Positions 1 to 13,900 of a DNA stretch of 64,000 bases are shown piece by piece. The position numbers were made by a program, and so were the translations under genes. Positions within the stretch are counted from its first letter, which is position 1; each line of letters begins with the position of its first letter. The notes beneath the pieces were generated by a model, which was not told where the DNA came from, ran no database searches, and was given only the letters and a program-made list of their open reading frames with translations. This stretch comes from Auanema rhodensis (lineage: Eukaryota > Nematoda > Chromadorea > Rhabditida > Rhabditidae), in assembly GCA_964057225.1 (NCBI GenBank), contig OZ059894.1:15158476-15222475 (forward strand), written 5' to 3'.

Positions 1-96
1 AAATTACTTTTGGGTTTGATTACTTAAACAATTAAATTCAAATTCAAAAATACATTAATGTTTATTAATTATACATTAGTTTTTTATTTATTATAG

Positions 97-486
97 GGGT
101 TGTTATACCTTTAACTATATTATATTGCTATTTAATGGAATGCCGACCTTTTTGTACTGCACGAGGTGGACCAGCAACAGATGAAGAAAGACAAGGCCTT
201 AATTCTTATAATGTTCAAGGTTTGTATAATATCTGTTTTTTTTCTCATAAATTATATTATATTCTTAATACTTAATTGCCCATTTTTTAATTGAAAATTA
301 TATTTTTCAGTTTCAATCTCAGGGTCCGATGATGGAAATTTAATGCCTTCAGTTGTTCGGAGAGAAACAAGTCAAATTTCAAGACTATCCGTAAGTTCAT
401 GTAACAACTATATCGTCTAAAAGGAAATAAAATAATTTCTATTATAGAATCCTAGTAGCTTTCGAGAACTCAAGTCAATAGCTTAA
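97..486 (+). CDS. C-terminal end of a membrane protein (partial, 3 exons)
   Basis: Three exons join in frame: 97-219, 311-390 and 448-486 (TAA stop). The introns have GT donors and TTTTCAG or TTATAG acceptors. The visible 80 residues begin with a hydrophobic stretch (VVIPLTILYCYL), then a cysteine pair (ECRPFC) and a polar, Ser/Arg-rich tail ending FRELKSIA. This looks like the last transmembrane helix of a membrane protein followed by a cytoplasmic tail; the cysteines next to the membrane could be acylated. The rest of the gene lies before the window. I do not recognise the family. An SLC6-like transporter end is possible, but nothing here proves it. Confidence 0.6.
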
Positions 487-3400
487 TCGTCCATACAAGT
501 ATCATGTTAAGATGACAAATAATGTTTTTCCATTTGATTGCTCGAACGAATGTTTCTATAAAACCTTTTCTTCAGTTTTAACTGATATATAGGTGACTGG
601 TATATTACTTGTTATGCTTGGTTTTTCTATTATTTTGAACATAAATTTGTTCAAAAATTAAATAAATCTGCTCACTTTTGCTTAACTGTTTATCTAATCG
701 AATAAGATTATAAAGCAGTTATAAAAATAGTTTATTAAATTTCAAGTACATTTCAACTGATAACATTTCATAAACTAAACTAATATGACATTTTTTTTAA
801 CTATTTTATTTACATAACTTTTATAAAAACAAATTATTTTGCAAAAAAAGGAATAACATCAAATCTAGGTTAATATTATAAATCGTTTTGTTATGTTTAT
901 TTTATTTATACAAATTGTATCAGTTAAAGGTTAACAATATAATATGTCATAAACTTTTAATTTTTTTATAACTCAAACAATGCAAAAAAACCTTGAAAAT
1001 GTTTCTTGAAAAGGTTCATGAAACATGTTTTATGCAAAGATACATGTAGAATGTTATAGCTATTGAACGAAGTTACATATGCTAAACGAGTGTGTTGACG
1101 GAAATCTTTCTGATTATAAGAAAAAAAATTCTATTTCAAATCATCATAACTATTCTTGGAAGATAACACAGAGGGCATTTGTGTAAACTAACTTCAATCT
1201 CAATTGTAAAATCAGAAGGATGGACGGGATGAGCTTAGTGCTTAGATTTACATATTCATTCTATTTTGCTATTTTTTCAAATAATTTTACTATTTTGATA
1301 AATTTTCTTACACAAAATTGTAAAATTTAACAAACACCCGTTTCGATCCCATAGTTCGTATTGTTGTTTGTTAGTTTTTTTTGAAGAGGATGAAAAGAGT
1401 GTTGAATTGTGAATACTGGTCAACCGCGCAACTTCTAAATCGGTCAACCGTCAGGTATTTATTCGTTACAAAAGTTGCGATGTTCCTTGATAAACATGCA
1501 GAGAAACAAATAAATAAAAGAAAAAAAGAGAGATGCAGATAGTTTGAGAGCGAAATGAGACAGCAATAGGAAAAGGAAATATATAAAACAGCTATATGGG
1601 CAAAATGAACCATCACTACACCCACCTCTCTCTCTCTATCTCTCCCTCTCTCTCATTCAATTTCGTTCTCCCTCTCTCTTCCAATCTCTCAGGTTCTCTC
1701 TCTGTTTCTCCGTTTTTTACCATTATCTATTACTTCAGTCTCTACCTATCCTTGTTCAATTTTGCTGACGCCCGTTGGTCTATCTACTAGCTAGCTAGCC
1801 TATAACCGTTCGCTCGTTCAACTGTTGTTTATTTGTGTTTGCTGTTTGCATTTTGTGCGAACACCTTGGTGCCTGGCATCAAACGACACCGATCAGTGAC
1901 TGTAATGAATAGAGAGAGTTAAATAGATTGAAAACTGGAGATTCAGTTGTCAAACTAATCGAAACATTCATGAACATACACGCTACATGTGAGGAGATAA
2001 AGAAGATAGAAGAAAAATTAGAGATAACAATAAGACAATAGAGAATAGAGAAAGAGAAGAAAAAGTGAGAAGAGAAACTCATAGCAAAGATGTTAGAGGA
2101 GGTCAGCCGTTCTAGAAATCTGCCAAAAATAAATAAAATGCGTGAAGTTCACGTAAATGACGTGACGCCGTGCGACAGATAGGAACACGTAATTAGTTTA
2201 AACGAAAGTTTAAAAACATTAATTATAAACAAATAAACAACATTCAATTACTGTTTATTGTTTGCAAAAATATTCTTAGAATCTTAATAATTTTCAAAAA
2301 AGAAATGGAAGAATAGAAATTTGATTTCTTTTGAATACATCTGTTAAGGAAACTAAACTATAAATATCTAATTAAGAATGTTCATCAGCTAAAAGAATAT
2401 TTATATAGTTTATATTCATCAATAAACGATGTAATAACCTATTAACAAGTTTAATTTTTGACTTTTAAGCAGTTAGAATGATCATTTTACACTCATGAGT
2501 TCTATTTTTCCTTCAGAGAAAACTAAAAGATAGACATATATCTTGAAGAGCAGGTTTTGACACAAAAAAATCGGCCAACGGTCAGTAAATGAAAAAGATT
2601 GTTCATTTGAATGTTGAGCATTGTTGTTAAGATGTGTTCGAAGTTTATGAAGAATATTGTAACAAAGAAAGTTTTATTAAAAAATTAAAAAAAATTGATA
2701 ATAAAACATAAAAAATATTTATAGAAATAATGAAACTTTAAAATTTTGATTATAACACATGTTATCAGATGTGCTGATACATCTTTTTCACTAATCATTT
2801 AACAGCATGTCAAAAGCCTCTTCATCATGCTGACCTATGAAGTATAATTATCATTATATGCCCAAAATTATATTTGTTTCTGTGTTAAAAGATAACAAAA
2901 ATTATAATTTCTTCAGTTTAAACATAGAATTCATCTGTTTATCTCAAGATTTTATCGTTTGAATAACATACCAATGGATTGCACTTGATACAATGACACG
3001 CATCTAAAGCTTCGGTAAATGATAAAAGCTTATTTGGAATCATATTTAGTTGGAAATGTAGAAGAAAGAATTTAGTTGGAAATGTAGACAGAAGAAGAAA
3101 GGTCAGATGAGTCAATTGTTTTTGTAAGAAAAATGAAAAATCAGCAAATATTATAGCATTAACATGATCATAGCATACTCATCAACAGGAATGTTTGTCG
3201 TAAAAAGCCGTCAAATAGTAGTATCCCTTTTGAAGTTTTCTTCTATTTCATTTAATTAATAAAACATCTCTTTTTCAAATAATATAAGAACTTTTTTTCA
3301 ATTTTTTCTTTATTCTATTATTCTTTTTGTCTTTCTTTTTTTTAATTTTTAAAAAGTAAAAAGTTATTGTGATCATGTTGTTGTCTTTATCGTTTATTTG

Positions 3401-5800
3401 ATTTTCTACGAAAAAAAAAATGGACGTTGAGTATTAGACCCCTCTCACATCTCCTACTTTCTAAACAAAACTTTTTCAAATCAACAAGGTGTTCTAATAA
3501 AAAAAAAGAAATTTTCTTGAATGTATATTTGTTTATATTTCATAATATAATCCCATAAACATCATTTTATTTTATGATAATAGTAATGTTACCTTGTATA
3601 GGATGTTTCATATTGGTACGAAATGTTGAAAGAAAATAAACAAACAAACAAATTTATTGAAAAAAAAATTTCCTATGAGGTCGAACGCAATCTCTGACCT
3701 GTTCATAAGCGAGGCCGTTCATTTCACCATTTCTCTGGTAAACAGACGGAAAAGTTGCATTTCTTACACAGCCCCCCCCCCCCCCCCCTTTCTTCCTCTC
3801 TCTCTCTCTACCTTTCTTTTATCATTTTCCCTCTTTGCCAGCTCTTACTTTTTCTGTTAAAAATGTCTTCTTTTTTCTGGTCAAAAATTAATGTCATGAA
3901 GGTTTAGCTTTAAAGTTTTTTTTCTTCTTTACAAATGTTGTCATTATTGAAGTTAAAAAAAAGAAGATCAACTTCTTCCTACATTCCATATCCACAAATC
4001 CATTTATGTTTTCATCAGTAGTTGTTAGTCTGTACAAACTTTAATTATCATTCATAAGTTTTAAATATATTCTCTATTGTTCAGTACATATCAATATTTT
4101 TATTTTGATAAACATTTATAGTTTTTCGAAAAAAAAAGAAAAATAATCTAACATCTAAGAGTTAATTTTCGAATGTTTTTCTTGTCCAATTCATGAATGC
4201 TATAATCCGTCACACCATAACCTGTACCCATAGGTACACATGCACACAAAAACTTTTTTTTTTGATTTAACATCATTCATTCCGATAATTACTTTTCTCG
4301 AAAAACAGAAAGATTGAACTCAATGAATATCCCCTATTCAGCATGTATAATAGTTTATGAGAATAGATAAGAAATCAGTTTATTTTGAAAAATTTAATAA
4401 AATATCATCAGAGCAATTTCGAAATTAAATAATAAATTTGAGAAACAACATACTGAACCTGCCTTTCATGTTATACGTGATCTATACATGGTATGATTCA
4501 CGCGTGTGATATCCATGAAAATACAAATATTTTTCTATTTAATTTAATTATTTTCTATAAATGTATTATTTATTACTATATATATATCATATATATGTAT
4601 AGATATATCTATATACATCTTAATATAAACTATTATGTATCTCAATATACTCAATAGACTATACTAAATTCGTTAATTGTGTGTTACCTGATAAGGCTCA
4701 CACAATGATGATACCGCGAACGGCTCACCTTTCATTTTTCAGGTACAACACCGTTCAAAAAATTTTGCAACACAGAAAAATGTCTTATCAACCTATGAGA
4801 GCCTTACCTAACGTACACGGTGACTGGCAGTGATAGTCTATTGTTTAGAGGGATAGGAGTTCCTCCAGTCCTGAAACAACCGTTCGACCAGCCTCAGCCG
4901 ACATGCCGATGGCCTCTGCTCTTTTCAACTTGCATTCACCTTACATTTTTTTTCACATACTTTCTTTAATTTGTTTGTATTCATAATGCTATGAGGTTTT
5001 TCATTTATGAAATTAAGTTGATATAGGCTTATCTCAAATCTTCTCTGCTTTGATTGCTTGAAGATATTTTTTGAAAAATTCATTTCTATCTTTTAATAGG
5101 AACTGTTGAAACCAGTTAAAAGTACCAAATATATTTATATTTATTCATAATTTCTTCTTTTTTTTTCAAAAACTTTAATCTGTTTATCGAAACAACTTTC
5201 TCTATAAATTATAATTTTTTGCATGTTTTTCTTTACAAACGAACAGAAAGAAATTGATGAAGAAGAGGAGAGAGATAAAAAAATTGGAAAAAATTGAGGA
5301 GATAGAGGGTGGAAGAGAAATAAGATGCAACTGTTTCTGTCTAGCGCGTGTTAGGAAATGACGTAACATGGACAATGCCGTGTTCAAAATTATTCAAATA
5401 TGCTAATTTCGAACGTAACTCTGATATGAAGTATTTTGATTTTTGTAAAAAAAAATTTTGCATTTGCAAACATTTCAAAGCTTTCACTTATAGCTTGTCT
5501 TCTAATCGAATATTTTACTTCTACTTGCTTCTTCACACAATAAGAAGTTTGAAAGCTGTAACGAGTGAGAGTATCTGAAATGCAGAGTGATTGAATGAGA
5601 ACGGAGAAACGAGAAGGACAAGCGTTACGGGAAGTTCGTTGGTGTGGTTCATCATCAAAATATTTGCACTTCAAGCTACAAGCTGTTTTTTTATTTATTT
5701 TTGACTGACATTCGGCAAGTTTTCGTAGTTTCTGGTGGCAAAAAGAAAAAATGTGGCTAAAATTAGGTTCTAGCCAGTTTCGCAAAGTGGAAAAGCTTGT
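487..5800. other. Gene-poor AT-rich stretch upstream of the DM-domain gene
   Basis: No exon chain could be supported on either strand. The stretch contains CT-rich tracts (about 1,620-1,700 and 3,789-3,820), a 17-base C run, AT repeats near 4,575-4,620 and a somewhat more complex, GC-richer patch at about 4,680-4,930. It includes the probable distal 5' regulatory region of the DM-domain gene that starts at 6,076. Confidence 0.5.
3772..3788 (+). repeat. 17-base poly-C run next to a CT tract
   Basis: Seventeen consecutive C residues are followed at once by a T/CT-rich tract. Such a pure C run stands out in DNA this AT-rich and may be variable in length or poorly sequenced. Confidence 0.9.
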
Positions 5801-5856
5801 GAGGTAACCAGCCTTAGTGTGGACCTAAGCTAGCTTTAGCTCAAGTTTTGTTGACG

Positions 5857-5882
5857 TTCCGGACGTGAAAACGTGTCCGGAA
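5857..5882. promoter_or_regulatory. Perfect 8-bp inverted repeat upstream of the DM gene start
   Basis: TTCCGGAC is followed ten bases later by its exact reverse complement GTCCGGAA. It lies 194 bp before the ATG at 6,076, in a patch that is more GC-rich than its surroundings. It could be a dimeric factor site or a 5' UTR hairpin. The function is inferred from position only. Confidence 0.4.
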
Positions 5883-6075
5883 GCCGTCCAACGTTTTCAT
5901 ACAGTACAGATAGTATAGAGAGAGACAAGAATAGAAATCGAGAGAACAAACTACCAGATTAATTGCAAGTCAGTGAATTGAAGCTTGTGTTACTCGTCAG
6001 TTTCTTCTTGACTTCCAAGTCGTCTGGTTGTCTAAGGATCAAAGCTGCTATCCCTCAACAATCAATCATTCAAGC

Positions 6076-7789
6076 ATGGTAGATATCGCAGCTATACCAT
6101 CGATGAACCGAAACGGTTTATCTTTCTCCAATCCACCTATATTATCTTCAGCAGAATTTTATTTGGACTCACAGGTAATAAACTGCCTTATTGGCATAAA
6201 CTAAAACTTATTCTGATTATCTGAGAATTACAGTTCATAATAGATAATATGAACCTGCAAAAGCTCAAATCATATAATACATTTTGTAAAATTTGGCTTC
6301 AATTATCAACAAAACAATTCATTTCAAATGAATGTGATAAATTTCAATATGTTCATGTAATCCTTATCTGTTATCGAAGTTTTCGCTGACTTGGAACCTA
6401 CTTCCTTTTCTCTTAAACTCTGCCCCCGTTCATCCTCAATCTCCTCCCTTCTAACATGTACCTCTTTTTCTCTCTGTAGTTCATCTTTTCTCTGTAGTTC
6501 TCCTTCCCTCTGTGATTCTCCTTCTCTCTCTCTTTCTCTCTCTGTGAATATTCACCCGAATTTACCTTTTGTTCCGTTCGCAATCTCTCTTCATCTCAAT
6601 TTTTCAGTCTTTTCTCTATACTTAACACTTTATCGATACTTAATTGAAACAGTTTGGTAACCAGTTATTTGCTGTTACAGTTGTTACATCAAATACTTCT
6701 ATGCTGCCCCCCTTTTTTTCGAAAAATCCAATTGTAAGACATTTCAAGTCTTCTCTATTAGTTTTTCTTTAGTATTCAATAAAGAATATACAAAAAGGTC
6801 TTTATTTCTCTTATTTGTTTCTATCAACCCATAACTTCATTTCATTTTTATAAACAAGATCGCAATACCCATTTAACGTCATTTCAACTTTTATCCGATG
6901 TTTTCTTTTTTAAATTTGTATTTAAAAAATTTTTAATAGGTTTGAACTGAGTTAAGATTCAACGAACATCTAGTTATTAGTTGATTTCAAACTGAAATCC
7001 TTTATCATAACATGAAATATGTCATTCATTATATTCAATTTATCATATATCTATATAATCTATCTAATCAGTTTAAATGAAATATCTCTCACTTTTTCTC
7101 TCTCTTGTAACTTTTTTGCTTTAAAAAGGTAAATGAACAATACATTTGAAAAATCAAAGTCCCTTCTTCATAAAATAGAAGTGACAAGAGCAAACGAACC
7201 TGGTCAATGTCCCTTCACATAGCCTCTTTTCAAAATTTTGTTTTGCTCTAAAAGGCAATCGAATGAACGTAAAGCTTTAGGAGAAACGTCACGAACAAAC
7301 AGAAAACAAATAAACAAAAAAGTTCGAAGCTTGGTCATTTCTATCGTTTTTCTTGTTGTCATCATCATCATCCTCAATGTCATCATATTATAATTGAAAT
7401 ATGCCGATTTCTCAGTGTTTTATGAAATTTGTTTTTTTTTATTTCCAAGAATTAAAATATTTCGAGTTCACGTAACTTGACGTCAAATTTTGTCTAACTT
7501 AACCTCATTTTCTATTTTTGTAGAATTAGAATGAGGTTGCATTCTTATATATTTTTCTTTTTTTTTCATCTTTTATACATTTTATGTATTTTTTCGTCTT
7601 TTTAACCTCTTTGCTTTTACCGTATTGTTGCTGGTACAGGTGGATATGTAAGTCACCAAAAAACGTTGAATAATAATGTAGGTTCGGAGTAATTGTTTAC
7701 TTGTTTACCAATTTCGCTATACATGTAGCATACATTTGATTCTCTTCAACCTTTCATTCAAAATTTGCCTCCACTTTACCTCTTCATGC

Positions 7790-7831
<42 letters not shown>

Positions 7832-7853
7832 CTGTACCTCTTTGTCTTCTTTC

Positions 7854-7905
<52 letters not shown>

Positions 7906-10900
7906 ATTTCTAATTTTCTGTTCCTCTTCTTAAAATATTCACATATCCCTCCTCTCTTTCTCAACCTACCATATCGTAGTATCATTCGCTTTTCTCCGAT
8001 TTTTCTATTCAACCGACGACTTCTCTCGGTTCAGCCTTTCTTAATTTCGTAATGGGGTCACTGAACTAACCATCAAAACTTATGATACTCTCTAACCATT
8101 CTCTTCATTTCATATACTATTTTTTTCAAAACATCTACTCACTCTATACCATATAACTGTGACACATTTAGCTATACACATAAAGAGTCACAACACGAAA
8201 AAACAACACAAATAATAGTTTTAGCTATGCGTGTTACTATGAATAGGTTTAATGTATAGATTAAACACAGCTATTCTAACATATGAACTTAATAATCTTA
8301 TAGAAATCATATTTATATTCATTATTACTATTTATTAAAAAAATTAACAAAAGAAGTGTCTGTTTAATCACTGAGCTATTTTAAATTTTAATTCACTGAA
8401 TAAGAAGTATACCTGTTGACACACGACCTGCCTAAAATGGGATTTTTCTCATTTAGAAAATAAACAAATTTTCAAAAAATCATACAAAAACCTCTTAGCA
8501 TTCTAAATCACAATCAAATCACAATTGAAGAGCTTTGTCTATTTCGCAGCTTGAGAGTGAGAGTGTGAGAATATGCTGCTGCTACTTTATCATCCTGATC
8601 ATCATTCAAAAATAACAAATAAACTATATGATATCAAAGAATAGATAATAGCTATTCTATTATACGCAAAATATTTCTTTGTAATATGGGCGGATCCTTC
8701 TTCATATCTTACTGTCATAGTTCATTTTCTCTTCTGTATTTCTGTCCTTTCAGGATTACGGTATTTGCACTTTTCACTTCGTAATAGTTTGTCCTTTGCG
8801 AGAAAGAGCGCAGAGAGTGCACAAAAGTGAGAGGTTGAAACAATTCGTTGGATACCGTAATCTCAGTATCTGCTACATTGAATTTTAATTGAAAATATAT
8901 GAAAAGAAGAAAGAAAATTATCTAACAACTAAGATGTTAAGATGCTTGTATAAGTGAAAGAAACTAGTCAATTCTAAATCCCAAGACATCATCATTCAAT
9001 AGCTTAGTTGAATGTTTTGTTAACGTTTTTATATTAAGCATTAACTAAACTCTTTAGATATCAATTAAATACAAGCATATGTATTAATGTATGTTTCAAC
9101 ATTGTTTATTATACTAACGAAGTTTTCAATTGATTGTTGTTTGGAAAGAAGATACATGTTAACCAATATGTGAAAACGGAATTAAGGTTATGCCTGTCAT
9201 GAAACATGTAATCTAGTATAGTGTCAACGAAAAAAAACTGCTAAAAATTTATATAGCCTTAATAATTAGATAATCAATGTCCTATCAAGTTGACTAGTTA
9301 GGTGTACAGCCTCTCACCCAATTTATTCCTTGTCATCACTTTATTTTTTCTCTGGTTAATGATTTTTAATGTAGATTAAAACTTCATTCAAAATCGAAAT
9401 TAGAAACATTCATCTTGTGTTTCGATTAGTTAACTCTGAGTTCAGTCAGTTTAGTTGACTTTCAACTTCAAGGTATGTCGTAAGACACCGAGGAAGGTTG
9501 AGACGTAGGGGCGGGCGAACAACACGGACGACACTGCGGAGGACAACCAAGGTAAAAGACCACTAAGATAGACATGAAGATAGAGGTTTTTCAAGTTGAA
9601 GGTAGAGAAAACGTCACTGGAACATTGAAATCGCAAGAGAAAAAGGACGGACTATGGAGGAGGCACGAGAGAAAAAAAGGATAATAGTTGTTTTTCGGCG
9701 ACAAAACACTGACCAGCATGTTAGATTGTCTGAAAGTCGAATAGATAGTATTACCGCATAAGAGGGTCACTGTATAAACGACAATGCCCGAGTTTTTCTC
9801 TTTATCTCTTTCCTCTCTCCCTCCTTTCCTCTCTCTCTCTCTCTTTCTCTTTCTCGTTTGCTTAATAACTCATACACTATCTTACATCATTTTCCATTCT
9901 CTCTCTCTCTCTGTATATCATAGTTTTGGACGATGTTTTTCATTCAAGTAGCATCATGTTCGGCCACTGTCCGTTCGACCGTTCTTTCTCGGATGTGAGT
10001 GAAAGAGGAGGCTCAACTACTAACCACAACATAACCAGCCCAGTTGTACCGACTTTAACTAACCACAAATGGGCAACATACAGAAACGTTGTCCGTTTGG
10101 TTTTGAGAGCTATCCACTGTTTATCTGTTTTAAAGTGATCATATCTCGGGCGGGTTGATTGATTTTATCATATTTTGGTGTTTCGGAGTCTGTAGTCTGT
10201 TATTTTCTTTGAATTTTACCGTATATGATCCGATTTGACTGTTATCTCTTCAACGTAATGCTAACTTTGCTATTTTTTTCATAATTTGCTAACTATGCTA
10301 ATTTTTAATTTCATATATCTTTTATAATCAGCAAATTGCTCTTGTTTTATTCATTCTTATCTGAAACTTTTTTGTTTGTTATAAATAACAATTTTGCCTT
10401 CTTATTATCATTAACTTATCTTTCTATATATGCTAATTATATTTTTGTTTTGAATGCGGAATTGTACACGTGGCTTGACGTGTAGTTTCATTTCTTTGAT
10501 TTGTTAATTATCAAACGGTTGGTTTTTTTCTTATGACTATTTAGTACAGATTGTGATGAACATGTTGTTCAATTGAATGTCTCATTCATAATCCAAAAAA
10601 CAAAAGTTCCACTGGTCTGGTCAAGCTATTCAACAATCTTTTCTCGCTAGTTGTATCTTCGTAAGCCAAATCCTTACAATCTACGTTTGTATCTAAAGAA
10701 AATCCTTGTTTATTTCGAGTTTAATGAAAGTTCTCTGATTAGCTGAGTATTGAATAAGCGATTATACAGTTTCAGTTTTGATTGTTTGAAATGTTTGTTT
10801 ATACAAAGCTACATTACTAAGTCCCTTGTTATCACTTAAGAGTTTCTTCTAAACTTGACAGAAACCTAGAGATTGAATGAAGATGTCAAGGATGAGATGA

Positions 10901-13900
10901 TAATAATTGGTATTGATATTCTTTCTATCATTAACTATTTCTTCTCCGTTGTCTTTTCATCTCCATACCAGAATTAATAACTTTTCCTTATTACCATTCG
11001 CTCTCTATCCTACATATCGTTCTTATGCCTATCTTCCTAAATCTCTTCAACTTACTCTCTCATTCATCTCCATTTCTTTCGTTTTTCTCACTTTTCAGCT
11101 TTTTCATCGTGAATTAGCTATAAGTATCACAAGTAAAACTAGCCGAGATTAAAGCGAGAATTCCATGAGAGAAAGACGACCAAATGCTACAGTCCATAGC
11201 ATCTACTAGCCTATGAGCCATATCAAAACTTAGCAGCCATTAATCGTTAGCTAATTCTTGTTCTTTCTTTATCTTTCTCTCTTCAACTTTCTATACCCTT
11301 AGCTTACTATCTTTCATGTATAGATATCCTCGAAACAGCTACAATAAGCAGCAAGCACCGACAGGCACAAGATTAGTCGGTCGCTTAGATGAGGAGTTGC
11401 CAACAAGTTTCTAAATTCAGAGACACACCCGTGACTTGTAATCATTGTATTGAAATTCTTTCAATCCTTTCTCGATCGTGCTATCACTTTCAGAGTTTCC
11501 GGTCCTCTTCTGGAGTTACATTCGCAGCAATATTTTTGACTTTTATTTCTCAGTCCGTCACTTCTCGCTTTCATCTTCAAGTTTTCGTTTTGCTTTTCCG
11601 TCTTCATATTCATTATCTTCTGATTCTGGATGTTGTTTTCAAGATTTTCAAATACAGTTCACTATTTCCCGAAACTCTTGCTCACTGGTTCTGCTGTCAC
11701 CGGAACCGGCAGTAGGCTAGCAAGAACCAGATTACTTGAATCCTGCGCTTTTCCTCTTTCCCTCAACACAATACAGTTCGTACGTTCTTGTTCTTAAGAT
11801 TTTGATCTGTTGAGAGCTTCTCCATTTCATTTTCTCTTAATTTCGGTCGTACAGTAACTTTTCTTAGAAGCTCTTAGTATCATCTAACACAAATCAGAAG
11901 AGAAGATCTACCTATACTCGTACTAACATTGATGATAACATTGCCAGTTTCATGCAAAGCGTTAAGCTGAGCTTAACCCTATTTACGATCACGTTTACCT
12001 AAAAAGAAATATTTTTTTCTGTTTGTTAGGCTTATGTAACCAGATGAGAGTGGTTTTAGTAATAGAATTGTCGAAAAAAATGAAAATAAAAGATGAAGAA
12101 GAGGAAAACCCCAATTTCCTTGTTATCTGGTGGCTATTCATTAAGCCTTACTAGCATCATAGTTCTTTCTTCAAATGTTGACATTTATTTACGAATTTTG
12201 TGTCAACTGCGGTAGCGACTGTTTGCTAGTTACGTTTCTTGTTAACCTTGATTCCCTTTTTCCTAATAGGCCTATTCAATTTGTTTTGAAATTTTCGTCT
12301 CAAAATTGTATTTTTCTATCTGACCCCTTCACATTTTATCGTTCTTCTTTCATAATAGACACAAGAGTTGTTCGAGATTTGCTTATTACTATGTAACTTG
12401 AAGAATTCTGAAACAAGCGATTTAACAAACTATACTAGACAATCGGTTCACTAAAGCTCCTCCCCTCATTATTTTTTTCGTTTTGCCGTTTTCATTGTTT
12501 CGAATATTGACGAGTTTCAAGGCTTGTTGTTTCACACTTCATGAAACATCCATCCAGATGGTATTGAATCATTTCAGACAGTGCCGTGACTCATTACATC
12601 ATAAACTTGTTGTTGTCTTGACCTACGATTCTCTTTAACACTGAAAACCCAAAAGATTTTGAACTTCATGCCCTAAAAAAGCTGGATCTTGCGTCATAAC
12701 CTGGTCATTGCATGATTCAATTGAATCTAACATGCATGATTTTTCGCAATTTTTTAAACTTCGTAATGAAGTATGTGAACAATCTATCAGCTTTTGCAAG
12801 CTTTGTGGCAATCTCTACCAATGAAATAAGGTCATGATGCAACAACCAGATGTTATCGTTTCACGCATTGAAGCTGTAGTTGGTGGTACTAGCATTGCGT
12901 CCCAGCCTGTACATCAGTATCTGAACGTGTGCCAACCGGTTACCGAAGTGAAATGGCATTATAATATATATATGAACGGATGACCAAGATGACGACGATC
13001 AAGTTGTCTTTCTGTCGGCTCGCTAAAAGCCTTGACACAATGGTTTGTCCTTGCTCCATCTCTTCCCAGTTTTTTCTGTCAAGTTACAGTCTTCATAATT
13101 AGCAGTTCTTGAAATATCTTATATATTTTTTGCTAAACCCGAGAACTATGAGGGATTTAATGAAAAATACAACAAATTGTGACTTCTACGAGTTCAAATT
13201 GAAACCGTTCCTTTGAATAGAGTTTAAATGGCTTCGTTCTTATCTCACAACTCTTTTTCTCTGACCCCAGTTGGTTACAGCCCATCTTTCACCTGATTAC
13301 TGTAGGATGGCGCTGGCATTCACCGTATGATTAGGATCGGGATTAGATTTCTTAACTACGGTAGTGCCTAAGTGTGAGCTCCAAACCCCTGAAATTGTAT
13401 GTGCGGTGTTACAGTTTTCGCCCTTGTTATACCATCAGACCACTCGTACCCTCCCTTGTCAAGTGTTTTCCGAGTAATTGACCCTTTTCCAACTTTGCAC
13501 ACAACTAACTGACAATCTGTTCTTCATCCCCGTTTCAATGTTGGTCAAATCAAAATCTAGGTTACTTTGTTGACAACGTCATCGCCTTCTAAACTACACA
13601 GCTACAATCTGGTCAACATTGATGATTTTGGTGTTCGCGTGCCGCTTCTTCACATTTAACCAGCCTATCGTTCATGCTTCTTGTATGTCCAATCGGCTTT
13701 TTGAGCTCCATCAAGATATGAGTGAGCTTCATTCTTGTCCTCAACTTAAACTTCTTAAATTTCTAGAGATTATGGTATAGAATGTTTGTTTCTAACAGCT
13801 TAAAATAAGCTTCATCTAGTTTCTTGAATTTAAGAGCAACCCATCTATCACTGCTCCTCAACCAGCTAACGTTTCCAGTCTTATGAAATAATAATTTTTG

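Noticed and set aside
1471-1480. GTTGCGA motif similar to a MAB-3 binding core
   Set aside because: A single short match to a consensus recalled from memory; too weak to report as a site.
5348-5785. Two opposite open frames of 76 and 131 codons upstream of the DM gene
   Set aside because: They overlap each other, show no recognisable motif and have no flanking exons.
7736-8052. Several overlapping open frames on both strands
   Set aside because: They run through the (CT)n repeat and encode only Ser-Leu or Arg-Glu repeats.
9451-9636. 61-codon - strand frame in intron 1 of the DM gene
   Set aside because: No splice sites, homology or start context; treated as chance.
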